Shown: piece after piece, positions 1-8,103 of the stretch | Position numbering within the stretch: position 1 is the stretch's first letter | How the letters are laid out: every line of letters starts with the position of its first letter | Origin: an uncultured Clostridia bacterium | Lineage (GTDB): Bacteria; Bacillota; Clostridia; Monoglobales; Monoglobaceae | NCBI GenBank assembly: GCA_934454115.1 | Contig: CAKSFQ010000018.1 | Location: 1-53,105 of the forward strand | DNA: 53,105 bases | Direction of reading: 5' to 3' | The notes under the pieces: generated by a model | Databases searched by the model: none | Told to the model about the DNA's origin: nothing | Seen by the model: the letters and a program-made list of their open reading frames with translations, nothing else | Made by a program: the position numbers and the translations under genes

Positions 1-723
1 TTAAATTCCGATAGCATCAGCGAGTTGCTTGACGCTATTGACAACTTTTGCCGAAATGCAGTTACAGAGAACGATAACGATATATGTATGTCCTTGAAGG
101 AGGAAATATCTGCATCGGATAAAGATATACTCGGAATTCTCGGAGCATATTTGTGCGCGTGTGAGGACGGCGATGAAGTAATAGAAGCTCTGTACGAATT
201 TTCGGGCAATTGTTCTGGCTTTGCAGTATGCGATAATGAAGAAACAAAGCAGATAACGAAAACCGAATTTGAGGGCGTTTTGGACGAATGTGAGGACAAA
301 TGTATGTTGTTGACCTGCATAGAGGGGGAACACAAATTAAAAACAGCGGAGATAGAGGCATATAATCCTTACGAAAACTTTGGGGTGAGATTTAAAAATG
401 AAAATATTTGCGTGCTGCTGCCGAGGATAGGCATAAGCGCTGATGTGAAAAAATATATATCCGACACAATAGGCGAAATATTATATAGAGTAATTGAAAA
501 ACGGATAGAGCCTGAAACAATCAGAATGGAAATGAATAGGTATATTCCCGACGCGAGAAATGACAGTAGAAACACAAAGGAATTATTCAAAAAATACCTG
601 TATGATGTAGTGATACATAAGGACAGAAAACCCGGAATATATCTTGAATTCGACGAACATATGCGGCAACTTTTCAGCGTTGAATTTTATAAAAGACTGA
701 TAGTGCAGTACCTACGGGAATAA
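1..723 (+). CDS. Unrecognised protein, 5' end outside window
   Basis: The reading frame is open from the first base of the window (codons TTA AAT TCC...) to a TAA at 721-723, so this is the C-terminal part, about 240 residues, of a longer gene. A TTG at 25 could act as a start but has no convincing ribosome site, so I treat the gene as truncated by the window edge. The visible part is acidic and soluble, with no membrane segment and no motif I recognise. Several Cys residues occur (for example in the FCRNAV and DECEDKCM stretches) but without clear metal-site spacing. It is AT-rich like the defence genes that follow and ends 27 bp before the promoter of the next gene. I assign no function. 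Confidence 0.7.
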   Translation, partial: LNSDSISELLDAIDNFCRNAVTENDNDICMSLKEEISASDKDILGILGAYLCACEDGDEVIEALYEFSGNCSGFAVCDNEETKQITKTEFEGVLDECEDKCMLLTCIEGEHKLKTAEIEAYNPYENFGVRFKNENICVLLPRIGISADVKKYISDTIGEILYRVIEKRIEPETIRMEMNRYIPDARNDSRNTKELFKKYLYDVVIHKDRKPGIYLEFDEHMRQLFSVEFYKRLIVQYLRE

Positions 724-749
724 GCCGGAAACTTTGTGGAGTTTTTGAA

Positions 750-778
750 TTGTAATTTGTCGGAAAATGTGTTATAAT
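750..778 (+). promoter_or_regulatory. Sigma-A type promoter for the YhcG-like gene
   Basis: TTGTAA at 750-755 and a perfect TATAAT at 773-778 are separated by 17 bp. The start codon of the downstream DUF1016 gene lies 34 bp further on, at 812. The site falls in the gap between two genes and agrees with consensus; transcription is inferred. Confidence 0.7.
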
Positions 779-811
779 AATTCATATATATATGAATTGA
801 GGAAAACGATA

Positions 812-1822
812 ATGAGTGATATTGCCAAAAATGAACTTAGCCAAATATATAAAACCGCACGGGCAAGTGTTATAAAAGCTCAACATACGGTTTATACTGC
901 AGTAAATTCAGCGATGGTTACGGCATATTGGGAAATCGGAGAGCAGATATATAAAGCTTGCGGTGAGAATGACAGGGCAGAGTATGGGAAAGGTTTGATA
1001 AAATTTATTTCTGAAAACCTGACTAAAGAATTCGGAAAAGGATTTACAGAGAGAAATTTGCGTGTAATGAGACAATTTTATTGTGCTTTTCCAAAACGGC
1101 ACACACTGTGTGCCGAATTGAGTTGGTCACATTATAGGCGGTTGCTTCGGATAGAAAATGAAAAGATTAGAAAATTTTATGCCGATGAATGTGTTAAATC
1201 CGAATGGAGTGTGCGGTAGCTTGATAGACAGATAAATTCATTTTTTTATGAAAGATTGCTCTCAAGTCAAGATAAAGAGTCTGTGAAAGGCGAGATACAG
1301 CAGCTTGAACCAAAACCGGAATATGAGAGGATTATCCGTGATCCATATGTACTTGAATTTTTGGGGCTGGAACAAAATCCGCATTTCTATGAAAAAGAAT
1401 TAGAGCAGGCTTTAATTGACCATTTGCAAAAATTTCTGTTGGAGTTGGGTAGAGGTTTTTCATTCGTGTCAAGGCAAAAGCATATAGCGTTTGATGACAG
1501 GCATTTTTTCATTGATTTGGTATTTTATAATTATATCATAAAATGCTTTGTGTTAATTGACTTGAAAATAGGAGATTTGACGCATCAGGATTTAGGACAG
1601 ATGCAGATGTATGTAAATTACTATACCAGAGAAATGATGAACGAGGGCGATAATCCACCAATCGGAATCGTGTTGTGCGCGGATAAAAGCGATGCTGTTG
1701 TAAAATATACATTGCCGGAAGATAATAATCAGATATTTGCGTCTAAGTATAAGCTGTATATGCCAACTGAGGAAGAATTTAAGAAAGAATTAAAATTGGA
1801 CGATTATAAGAAAGTTGAATAA
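812..1822 (+). pseudogene. DUF1016/YhcG-type PD-(D/E)XK nuclease, split by an amber codon
   Basis: The ATG at 812 follows a GAGG ribosome site and opens a frame matching the DUF1016 N-terminal domain (the Ala-Tyr-Trp-Glu-Ile-Gly and LSWSHYRRLLR motifs). A TAG at 1217-1219 (codon 136) stops it, but the same frame continues with no indel through the PD-(D/E)XK part (DPYVLEFLGL, FIDLVFYN, FVLIDLKIG) to a TAA at 1820-1822. The family normally has Glu or Gln at the stop position (WS-x-R-[EQ]-L), so a CAG-to-TAG change explains it. Restored, the protein is about 336 residues, close to family length. YhcG-like proteins are often found in defence islands and beside type I restriction systems. The two halves might be made as fragments, or the stop might be suppressed; a recent nonsense mutation is the simplest reading. 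Confidence 0.88.
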
Positions 1823-1855
1823 AGAAAGGTTTATCTTGGTGGTGCACTGTATGAT

Positions 1856-1884
1856 GGATCACACTTGTTGTTATATTGTATAAT
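1856..1884 (+). promoter_or_regulatory. Possible promoter of the ABC-3C operon
   Basis: A perfect TATAAT at 1879-1884 lies 33 bp upstream of the start codon at 1917. The hexamer 17 bp upstream, GGATCA at 1856-1861, is a poor -35, so this is either a weak promoter or one that needs an activator. The alternative TTGTTG nearby is only 8 bp from the -10 and is not credible. Confidence 0.4.
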
Positions 1885-1916
1885 GAGTGTTCTTGTATTT
1901 GAGAGGAGATAATTCA

Positions 1917-3098
1917 ATGTCTAAACATCAGGCTTCTGAGCAAATGCTGGGTTATTTATATCAGGTGCGATATGCTTTAGCTCTATTGCTGGAAAATGAC
2001 AATTCTGATTTTCAGATAAGTATTGAAAAATTTGATGATGTTGCATTTAGCAAAGACGGTATACCAAAGCAACTTATCCAGTTGAAGCATCATGTACAGC
2101 GACATGGCAACCTCACGGACGGAAGTACAGACTTATGGAGAACATTAAAGGTATGGATAGATGTAATTTCTGAATCTCCGGATATATTAAATGGCACAAA
2201 ATTTCTTATTGTTACAACTGCAATTGCACCGGACAATACAGCTGCCTCTTTCCTGAAAAAAGATGAAAACCGGAATGAGGAAAGTGCGTATGAAAAATTA
2301 AGGAATATTTGTATTAAATCAGAAAATAAGGAACATAAAAAATATTACGAAGCTTTCTTGAAAACTGATGAAATTATTCTTAAACGTTTGCTTAGCCAAA
2401 TTTGTATTATTGATGGTGCAAATAATATAGTTGATGTTGAAAAAATTTATCGAAGACAGATTAGGTATAGTTGTATTCCTAAATATGAGAATCAGATTTG
2501 TGAACGTCTCGAAGGCTGGTGGTACAAAAAAGCAGTCGAAGCACTTAACTCGGACACTCCTATATTTGTTAACCAAAGACAGGTCAGATCATTCATTGTA
2601 TCCGTAAGCCAAGAATATTCTGATGAGAATTTACCGATAGATATTTTTGACGTTGATAATTTGCAAGAAAGTGATTTGAGTGATAATGAAAAAATTTTTT
2701 ACGAGCAACTTAAATTGATTTGTCTTGGTAGTCATCGCATGCGGACTGCTTTAAGAGATTATTATCGAGCATTTAATCAGAGAGCCAATTGGGTCAGAAA
2801 TGATTTATTGTATGTTAATGAGTTGGAAAAATACGAAGAATGTTTGATTGATGAATGGGAACATTGTTTTGCTGCCATGGAAGATGAACTTGCAGAATAT
2901 ATCGAAGCGACAGAAGAAGAGAAAATAAAAAAAGGACGTAGTCTTTTTACCGATATTGAAAAGAAAGATATTCGAATTCGCCCAAAATGTCAAGAGGCTT
3001 TTGTAATGCGAGGAAGTTACCATATGCTGGCTAATCAACTTAAAGTGGGTTGGCATATAGATTTTTATAATCGGCTTAAGGAATTGTTAAATACATAA
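1917..3098 (+). CDS. ABC-3C effector: Cap4/DUF4297-like nuclease with ABC-3C C-terminal domain
   Basis: The start is the ATG at 1917, set by the GAGAGGAGA ribosome site just upstream, giving 393 residues. The N-terminus carries the 'Q-x-LGYLYQVRYAL' opening typical of Cap4/DUF4297-like dsDNA endonucleases. A PD-(D/E)XK-like arrangement follows: IEKFDDV around residue 40 and the Q-x-K motif in IQLKHH around residue 60. The C-terminal half is helical, charged and compatible with the ABC-3C C-terminal domain that couples effectors to the other two components. It is followed directly by a middle component and a DUF3732 ATPase, the order known for ABC three-component conflict systems. The inferred role is a nuclease that attacks nucleic acid when the ATPase senses invasion. 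The family call comes from motif and context together. Confidence 0.8.
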   Translation: MSKHQASEQMLGYLYQVRYALALLLENDNSDFQISIEKFDDVAFSKDGIPKQLIQLKHHVQRHGNLTDGSTDLWRTLKVWIDVISESPDILNGTKFLIVTTAIAPDNTAASFLKKDENRNEESAYEKLRNICIKSENKEHKKYYEAFLKTDEIILKRLLSQICIIDGANNIVDVEKIYRRQIRYSCIPKYENQICERLEGWWYKKAVEALNSDTPIFVNQRQVRSFIVSVSQEYSDENLPIDIFDVDNLQESDLSDNEKIFYEQLKLICLGSHRMRTALRDYYRAFNQRANWVRNDLLYVNELEKYEECLIDEWEHCFAAMEDELAEYIEATEEEKIKKGRSLFTDIEKKDIRIRPKCQEAFVMRGSYHMLANQLKVGWHIDFYNRLKELLNT

Positions 3099-3113
3099 AA
3101 GGAGGCGATATAG

Positions 3114-3602
3114 GTGAAAAACTGGAATCTGCGTACACATGAGGTCGCATTTCTTCTCAATCCCGCTTTTTGTGGAAGAGTACTATACTCAACAATTAAA
3201 ACTTACAATGAAAAAGCAAATCGGGCACTTCCTTTTCCGCTGATTTACTTAGTCCTTCCTCTTGTGCTACATAAAGAAACAAGGGCAAATATAAATAGTC
3301 GAACGCAGTTGCAATTGTGGGTTCAGCGATATCCACAATTGTTGATTGATTTTCCTAAAAGGGCAAGAGAATTAGTTCCCATTACAAATGAATCTGTTGA
3401 ATTTCTTCTACAAACGGGAAATATTATCCTAACGCCAAATGGCGAATTAGAAATATCGCCAACATTGAAAAGTTTAAGCAAAACAAAATTTGTAGATGAT
3501 GAAATTTCAGAATGTCTCAAAAAAGGGGAACATATTGCCAAGTGGTTTGTAGCAGCAGGAAAGGCTGAGACAATATATATAGAGTTAGGGGTGAGACCAT
3601 GA
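3114..3602 (+). CDS. ABC-3C middle component
   Basis: This GTG start is preceded by a perfect AGGAGG seven bases upstream, and the product has 162 residues. The pattern 'E-x-AFLLNPAFCGR-x-L' near the N-terminus, followed by 'ALPFPLIYLVLPLVLHK', is characteristic of the small middle component of ABC three-component systems. These proteins are thought to bridge the nuclease effector and the DUF3732-type ATPase. No catalytic motif is visible. The stop codon overlaps the ATG of the ATPase gene (ATGA at 3599-3602), so translation of the two is likely coupled and the proteins made in fixed ratio. Confidence 0.82.
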   Translation: MKNWNLRTHEVAFLLNPAFCGRVLYSTIKTYNEKANRALPFPLIYLVLPLVLHKETRANINSRTQLQLWVQRYPQLLIDFPKRARELVPITNESVEFLLQTGNIILTPNGELEISPTLKSLSKTKFVDDEISECLKKGEHIAKWFVAAGKAETIYIELGVRP

Positions 3603-5521
3603 TGCAGATACGTGAACTAGTACTTTATGGATATAACGGGAAAGTACGACACTTGCCTTTTGCATTGGGACAAGTAAATATTATTACTGGCAGATCAAAA
3701 TCAGGAAAATCAGCGGTAGGAGATATTATTGATTATTGCTTGGGCGGTGATTCTTGTAATATTGCAGATGGAGTGGTTCGTGACAATGTAGCATGGTATG
3801 GTTTGCTCTTGCAATTTGAACATGAACGTGTATTTGTAGCACGCAAAAATCCAGATAAAGGTCAACAAACGACGGGATTTTGCTATATTGAAGTTGGAGA
3901 GAAAATTGAAGTTCCTGAAAAGTGTGATTTTTCATCCAATACAAATGTATCTGGGATTGAAGAAGAATTGACTAGTCGAATTGGAATTTCAGAAAATCTA
4001 AACACTCCACCTGAGGGACAGAGCAGAATGCCGTTAGCAGCAAATATAAGACACGCATTATACTATTGTTTTCAAGGACAAGATGAAATTGCGGCAAAAA
4101 ACTTTTTGTTTCATCGTCAATCGGATGATTTCATTACACAGGCCATTAAAGATACTATTCCGTATTTTTTAGGAGCAATTAGTGAAGATGCTTTGGCAAT
4201 GGAAAATGAAAGAAGTATACTTAAACGTAAGTTAACACTTGAAAAGCGTAAACTAGAAGAAAACCGCTCTTTGATGGGAGGAGGCTTGGAGAGAGCGATT
4301 ACTTTAATTGGAGAAGCTCGCCAAGCTGGTCTTATTGATGCATCAAGGCCGATAGACTATCAGAACTATCAGGAGATGTATTCTATTCTTCAAGATGCCA
4401 CGAATTGGGAACCAAGCAAGGTAGAGTTAAATGGTGGAATGGATCGTCTGACTTTCTTGCAAAGTAAACTTCAAGAGATGAGAGATGAGTCAGATGAAAT
4501 TGGCATTAGTATTGATAATGCGAAAAGATTTGCCCGAGATACAACCGGATATTTTGGTGAAGCTCTACACCAGAAACTTCGTCTGGAATCCATAGGTCTT
4601 TTTGAACAACTGGATTTTAGCCCAGGAAAGTGTCCATTATGTTCTGGAGCATTAGAAAATCCGCTTCCTAGTGCAGAGATGATAAAATCTTCAATTGTCA
4701 ATTTGGACAAGTCGATAGCAAATGTAACACGCGAACAACCGAAACTTCGAACTTTTATTTCTGATTTGGAACAAGAGCAGGAAAAGAAGCAGGAAGAAAT
4801 TAAAGCGATAGAAGCGGAAATAGACGGTTTATATAAACAAGAAGATGATAGAACTCGGTTGCGGGATATAAATGCACGAAGAGGCAAAGTTGTTGGGAGA
4901 ATTAGTCTTTGGGTTGAGAGTGTTGAAAATGATGCAGAGTCGGAACAACAGGAACAAATTGTAAAAAGAATTGAACAACGCATAAAAGAAATTGAGGACA
5001 TTCTTGATAAAGATTCTGTGGAGGAACGCAAACAGTCAGCTCTTTCGCGAATACAGGGGGACATGACCAAATGGGCAAAGGAGTTGCAACTAGAACATTG
5101 TGACAACCCGTATAGGCTCGACTTGAATAAGGTAACAGTCATTGTAGATAAGCCAGAACGGCCTGTACCACTTAAGCAATTGGGAAGCGGTTCAAACTGG
5201 GTAGGTGTTCATCTTATTTCCTATTTTGCATTACAGCATTTTTTTATTAATGCAAAACGCCCTGTTCCAAGTTTCTTATTCCTTGATCAGCCGTCGCAAG
5301 TTTATTTTCCGTCTGAGCTGGATGAGAAGCAGATAGACTGGAATGAAGTCAACAAAATGTATCAGTTTATCATTGACCGTACTAACGAACTTAATGGAAA
5401 ACTACAAATTATTATCGTTGATCATGCTGACTTAAAAGAAGAATCTTTTAGACATTTTGTTTGTGAAAATTGGTGGGCAGTGGATAAAAATCTTATACCA
5501 AATGATTGGTATGAAGTATAG
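3599..5521 (+). CDS. DUF3732-type ABC ATPase of an ABC-3C system
   Basis: The product has 640 residues and all the parts of an SMC/Rad50-like ABC ATPase. A Walker A (GRSKSGKSA) lies near residue 31. A long coiled coil is broken by a CPLC pair near residue 344 that may form a zinc-hook-like tip. An ABC signature variant (LGSGSNWVG) sits near 529, a Walker B with glutamine (FLFLDQPSQ) near 560 and an H-loop (IIIVDHAD) near 605. The Asp-Gln-Pro-Ser form of Walker B and the 'LVLYGYNGKVR' opening are typical of DUF3732. The gene overlaps the middle component by four bases. The inferred role is sensing or remodelling of foreign nucleoprotein and licensing the nuclease encoded two genes upstream. 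No truncation is seen. Confidence 0.9.
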   Translation: MMQIRELVLYGYNGKVRHLPFALGQVNIITGRSKSGKSAVGDIIDYCLGGDSCNIADGVVRDNVAWYGLLLQFEHERVFVARKNPDKGQQTTGFCYIEVGEKIEVPEKCDFSSNTNVSGIEEELTSRIGISENLNTPPEGQSRMPLAANIRHALYYCFQGQDEIAAKNFLFHRQSDDFITQAIKDTIPYFLGAISEDALAMENERSILKRKLTLEKRKLEENRSLMGGGLERAITLIGEARQAGLIDASRPIDYQNYQEMYSILQDATNWEPSKVELNGGMDRLTFLQSKLQEMRDESDEIGISIDNAKRFARDTTGYFGEALHQKLRLESIGLFEQLDFSPGKCPLCSGALENPLPSAEMIKSSIVNLDKSIANVTREQPKLRTFISDLEQEQEKKQEEIKAIEAEIDGLYKQEDDRTRLRDINARRGKVVGRISLWVESVENDAESEQQEQIVKRIEQRIKEIEDILDKDSVEERKQSALSRIQGDMTKWAKELQLEHCDNPYRLDLNKVTVIVDKPERPVPLKQLGSGSNWVGVHLISYFALQHFFINAKRPVPSFLFLDQPSQVYFPSELDEKQIDWNEVNKMYQFIIDRTNELNGKLQIIIVDHADLKEESFRHFVCENWWAVDKNLIPNDWYEV

Positions 5522-5563
5522 TTGCACTTGCAATTATTACAGAATTAGGTGGAGGATTTGAAA

Positions 5564-7048
5564 ATGATAGATAATTCTACAAATGTTGAAATAGTAAAAA
5601 AAATTGATTTTGGAGAGATAGATGGATATGGAGATCCAAAATTGGAACAGTATTTTCTTGATGATAATTATTGGGGAAGGGTTGTTGATGATAAAACATA
5701 CTTTGTAATAGGAAGAAAAGGAACGGGAAAGTCTTCGATATATCGTATGATTGCAGAATTTGGTGCTACACAGGGTTACATTGTTGAGAACAAGGATTTC
5801 GGAGAGTTTCCGTTTGAAAAATTATTAAAATTAGATGATATGGATTTTCCTAAACCTAATCAGTATCAAACTATTTGGAAAAATATAATTTTGAATATTT
5901 TTGCTAAAACAATATCGAGTAATGCGTTAGCTTTGGACTATTCAAATGAACATTTTAAGACTATAGACAATTATGCAAAGACATGTTTGGGTGATTTGGT
6001 TGAAATGCATAAAGAGGTAATAACAAAAACATCGAAAACCTCGGGGGGCTTGACTTTTAATGGAGCTGCTTTGGGGAAAGAGTGTGACAACCAAATTTCT
6101 ATAAGTGACGGTTCAAATAATATTTCGGCAATAAATTCAGTATTAAAAAAAGAAATAATTGATTACTTTAAAACATGCTCAGAAGAACGAAAAATCTTGT
6201 TGCAATTTGATCGTCTAGATGATAACTATAATCAATATCAGAACTTAGAACAATATTATCAAGCCATTATCAGCCTGTTTAAGGTTGTATATCAATTAAA
6301 CCAAGAATTAAGGGCGGACGGTATAATTAATGCAAAGGTGATTTTGTATCTTAGATCTGATATAATAAGAGAACTGGGGAAAAAGGATGCAGAGAGTGCT
6401 AGATGGGAAGATTTTTGTCTGGAAATTAATTGGTCTATTGTCAACAAAAGTGATTGGAATAATTCTATGTTGCTAAAAATGATTAACAAACGAATAGAAA
6501 AATCTAACATAGATAGTACCTTGAGTTTTGAAAAGGTGTTTGATAAACAAAAAATAGACTTGTCTAATATGAATGGAAAAAAATATGATGTTTTTAAATA
6601 TATAGTTGAAAAAACAATGCATAGACCACGAGATGTTATTCAATTTTGTAAATACATTCAACAAGAGGTTATAAAAACGAATAAGCTGTATTTTAGAACT
6701 ATTAAGGATGCTGAGAAACGATTCGGATTTTGGCTGATTAACAGCGAATTGGCAAATGAGATTAATCCTATTCTAAAAAATACAGAAAGTTTGTATGAAA
6801 TGCTAAAAAGGTTAGGAAAGAATTCATTTACCATAGATGAATTTTTCGATAAACACAAAGAATTTCAGGAAATACATATGGAATCGTATAAATTGGCTTG
6901 CTATTTGTATGATATTGGAGTATTTATAAATATTGATTACAATTCTAGGCCTGTTAAGCTGTATTCCTCATTTAGAAATAAAGGGCGTTTGGATCGCAAT
7001 TTAAAAATAATAATTCATCCTGGTGTATGGTCGGGACTAAATGCATAA
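5564..7048 (+). CDS. P-loop ATPase, Sll1717-like family
   Basis: The chosen start is the ATG at 5564, preceded by GGAGG at 5551-5555. A GTG at 5549 is in frame but lies over the ribosome site. The product has 494 residues. A Walker A (GRKGTGKSS) falls near residue 50 and a Walker B-like LLQFDRLDD near residue 212. An arginine-bearing segment (LYLRSDIIREL) and a C-terminal winged-helix-like region follow. This layout and the 'FG-x-I-D...YF' opening match the Sll1717-type P-loop ATPases, STAND/AAA-like proteins common in defence islands. It lies 42 bp after the ABC-3C ATPase gene in the same direction, with no terminator between, so it may be a fourth component or an independent defence gene. 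Confidence 0.72.
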   Translation: MIDNSTNVEIVKKIDFGEIDGYGDPKLEQYFLDDNYWGRVVDDKTYFVIGRKGTGKSSIYRMIAEFGATQGYIVENKDFGEFPFEKLLKLDDMDFPKPNQYQTIWKNIILNIFAKTISSNALALDYSNEHFKTIDNYAKTCLGDLVEMHKEVITKTSKTSGGLTFNGAALGKECDNQISISDGSNNISAINSVLKKEIIDYFKTCSEERKILLQFDRLDDNYNQYQNLEQYYQAIISLFKVVYQLNQELRADGIINAKVILYLRSDIIRELGKKDAESARWEDFCLEINWSIVNKSDWNNSMLLKMINKRIEKSNIDSTLSFEKVFDKQKIDLSNMNGKKYDVFKYIVEKTMHRPRDVIQFCKYIQQEVIKTNKLYFRTIKDAEKRFGFWLINSELANEINPILKNTESLYEMLKRLGKNSFTIDEFFDKHKEFQEIHMESYKLACYLYDIGVFINIDYNSRPVKLYSSFRNKGRLDRNLKIIIHPGVWSGLNA

Positions 7049-7142
7049 GTTAAGATTTACAAAAGAAAAGGTATTAGGATATTTTAACAAAATAAGTGAT
7101 GTTGTATATAAGTTAACAGGCGGGATAAAAGATATATTTTAA
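7041..7142 (+). CDS. Possible 33-residue ORF coupled to the ATPase gene
   Basis: An ATG at 7041 overlaps the stop of the ATPase gene by eight bases and opens a 33-residue frame ending with TAA at 7140-7142, one base before the next gene. The overlap resembles translational coupling. There is no separate ribosome site and I recognise no family, and in AT-rich DNA a frame of this length can occur by chance. It may instead be the upstream part of the following pRiA4b ORF-3-like gene, separated from it by a frameshift in the TTTTAAA run at 7137-7143. Confidence 0.25.
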   Translation: MHKLRFTKEKVLGYFNKISDVVYKLTGGIKDIF

Positions 7143-7143
7143 A

Positions 7144-7608
7144 GTGAAACTTGAAGGAGTTGAGAGCGAGAGAGAAATCGAGATGACATCAATATCAACT
7201 TTGACGAAATTGGGTTATGCTATTTTAGCTGCATTTGGCGGAGACGGAAATCATCTGTTCGAAATTGAGTTTGACGGACGGCGCTTTGGTCAGAATTTTG
7301 AAAATGAAAATTTAATTGATAACACCACAATTAAGCTGGATCAAGTAGGTTTATATGTCGGCGAGAAATTAAATATGGTTTATGATTTCGGTGCCGAGTG
7401 GAAATTCAATATAGCAGTGTTGTCGATGATGCCTATGAAAAATGGGACAGGAACTCATTATCCCTACATAGTTTCCGGAAATGGTGACGGTATTACAGAA
7501 GATATGTTTCCGACTGAAATAAATAACACAAACTCATGGAATATAGATATTGCAAATGCGTTGTATAAAGCAAACATAGCAAGATTACAAGAAATATATG
7601 AAAACTAA
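7144..7608 (+). CDS. pRiA4b ORF-3-like family protein
   Basis: The frame gives up to 154 residues. It matches the pRiA4b ORF-3 fold: a first strand KLEGVESEREIEM, then 'LTKLGYAILAAFGGDGNHLFEI', then 'YDFGAEWKFNI' (the family's Y-D-F-G-D-x-W motif) and a short helical tail. Members are common as passenger or accessory genes near mobile elements; their biochemical role is not established. The N-terminus is uncertain: the GTG at 7144 has no ribosome site, there is an in-frame stop at 7126, and the family's usual I-W-R motif is absent. The gene could therefore be slightly truncated or frameshifted. It is the last gene of the AT-rich island. Confidence 0.65.
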   Translation: MKLEGVESEREIEMTSISTLTKLGYAILAAFGGDGNHLFEIEFDGRRFGQNFENENLIDNTTIKLDQVGLYVGEKLNMVYDFGAEWKFNIAVLSMMPMKNGTGTHYPYIVSGNGDGITEDMFPTEINNTNSWNIDIANALYKANIARLQEIYEN

Positions 7609-7625
7609 AAAATATAAATAAAGGC

Positions 7626-7654
7626 TTGCAATTTTGAGAGTTTTCTGTTATAAT
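7626..7654 (+). promoter_or_regulatory. Consensus promoter with no protein gene behind it
   Basis: TTGCAA at 7626-7631 and a perfect TATAAT at 7649-7654 are separated by 17 bp. No credible coding sequence follows on this strand before the terminator at 7987-8022. A transcript starting near 7661 would be about 360 nt long. Confidence 0.6.
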
Positions 7655-7722
7655 ATACCCATAGATATTAGTGACGATTTAAATTTTTGAAAAATGGTCG
7701 AAAGAGTAGTCGATAGTTCGAA

Positions 7723-7746
7723 TATCTCAATGGTTCGGCATTGCCA
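7723..7746 (+). repeat. Direct repeat, copy 1
   Basis: The unit reads tatctcaatggttcggca followed by ttgcca. The 17-bp core atggttcggcattgcca is identical in copy 2 at 7930-7946, and five more upstream bases (tatct) also match around a two-base difference. The spacing is exactly 200 bp. It could be a target duplication around a small inserted element or a repeated RNA or protein-binding unit. Confidence 0.75.
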
Positions 7747-7922
7747 CGTCGGAACGGACTTTGCTCCGTTCCGATTTTTCTTTTAAGAAAAATCAGTCAC
7801 ACGCTCCGTCGTTCCTCCTTTTTCGCAAAAAGGCCCGCTCGGCTTCGGCTGCTCACTTGTAAACGCGCTCGCAACGTTTCGCTGTCGCTATCACCTTTTT
7901 GCGAGGGCGCCTGCGGCGCAAG

Positions 7923-7946
7923 TATCTTTATGGTTCGGCATTGCCA
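7923..7946 (+). repeat. Direct repeat, copy 2
   Basis: The partner of the 7723-7746 copy, with two mismatches in 24 positions and an identical 17-bp core (atggttcggcattgcca). Between the copies lie two perfect hairpins and a GC-rich stretch with no gene. Confidence 0.75.
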
Positions 7947-7986
7947 TTACTTTGTTATCCGAACTTTTTATGTTCGCGGTAACCGT

Positions 7987-8022
7987 AAAACTCCCCAAAA
8001 GTTGATACTTTTGGGGAGTTTT
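7987..8022. terminator. Strong bidirectional terminator
   Basis: A perfect 15-bp stem pairs aaaactccccaaaag (7987-8001) with its complement (8008-8022) around a 6-base loop. Both flanks are A/T runs, so it can work in either direction. On the minus strand it lies about 80 bp past the stop of the AraC gene; on the plus strand it would end any transcript from the 7626 promoter. Confidence 0.85.
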
Positions 8023-8103
8023 GTATGTTCGGGAGCAGCCGGAAACGGTTGCTTCTCCGTTGTCTATCAAGACGCCTGAGGCAATCTCTGCGGATTGTCT
8101 TTT

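Larger units (their letters stand above)
7609..8103. other. Structured non-coding region at the island boundary
   Basis: About 490 bp without a convincing gene. In order it holds a consensus promoter (7626-7654), one copy of a 24-bp imperfect direct repeat (7723-7746), and a perfect 9-bp hairpin (7750-7758 with 7765-7773). A 10-bp hairpin (7773-7782 with 7785-7794) follows, then a GC-rich stretch, the second repeat copy exactly 200 bp from the first (7923-7946), and a strong terminator (7987-8022). A 112-codon open frame at 7741-8079 has no ribosome site and reads through the hairpins. The base composition changes here from AT-rich to GC-richer. Confidence 0.6.

Noticed and set aside
1217..1219. 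TAG read as glutamine (recoded genetic code)
   Set aside because: Other complete genes in the window end at TAG exactly where their families end, so TAG is a normal stop here.
1256..1822. The second half of the YhcG-like gene as a separate gene
   Set aside because: The start would be a TTG without ribosome site in the middle of a conserved helix, and the frame continues directly from the first half.
7741..8079. A 112-codon open frame in the island-edge region
   Set aside because: No ribosome site, first codon is TTG, it reads through two perfect hairpins and the terminator, and the translation is rich in Arg, Ser and Cys with no family likeness.
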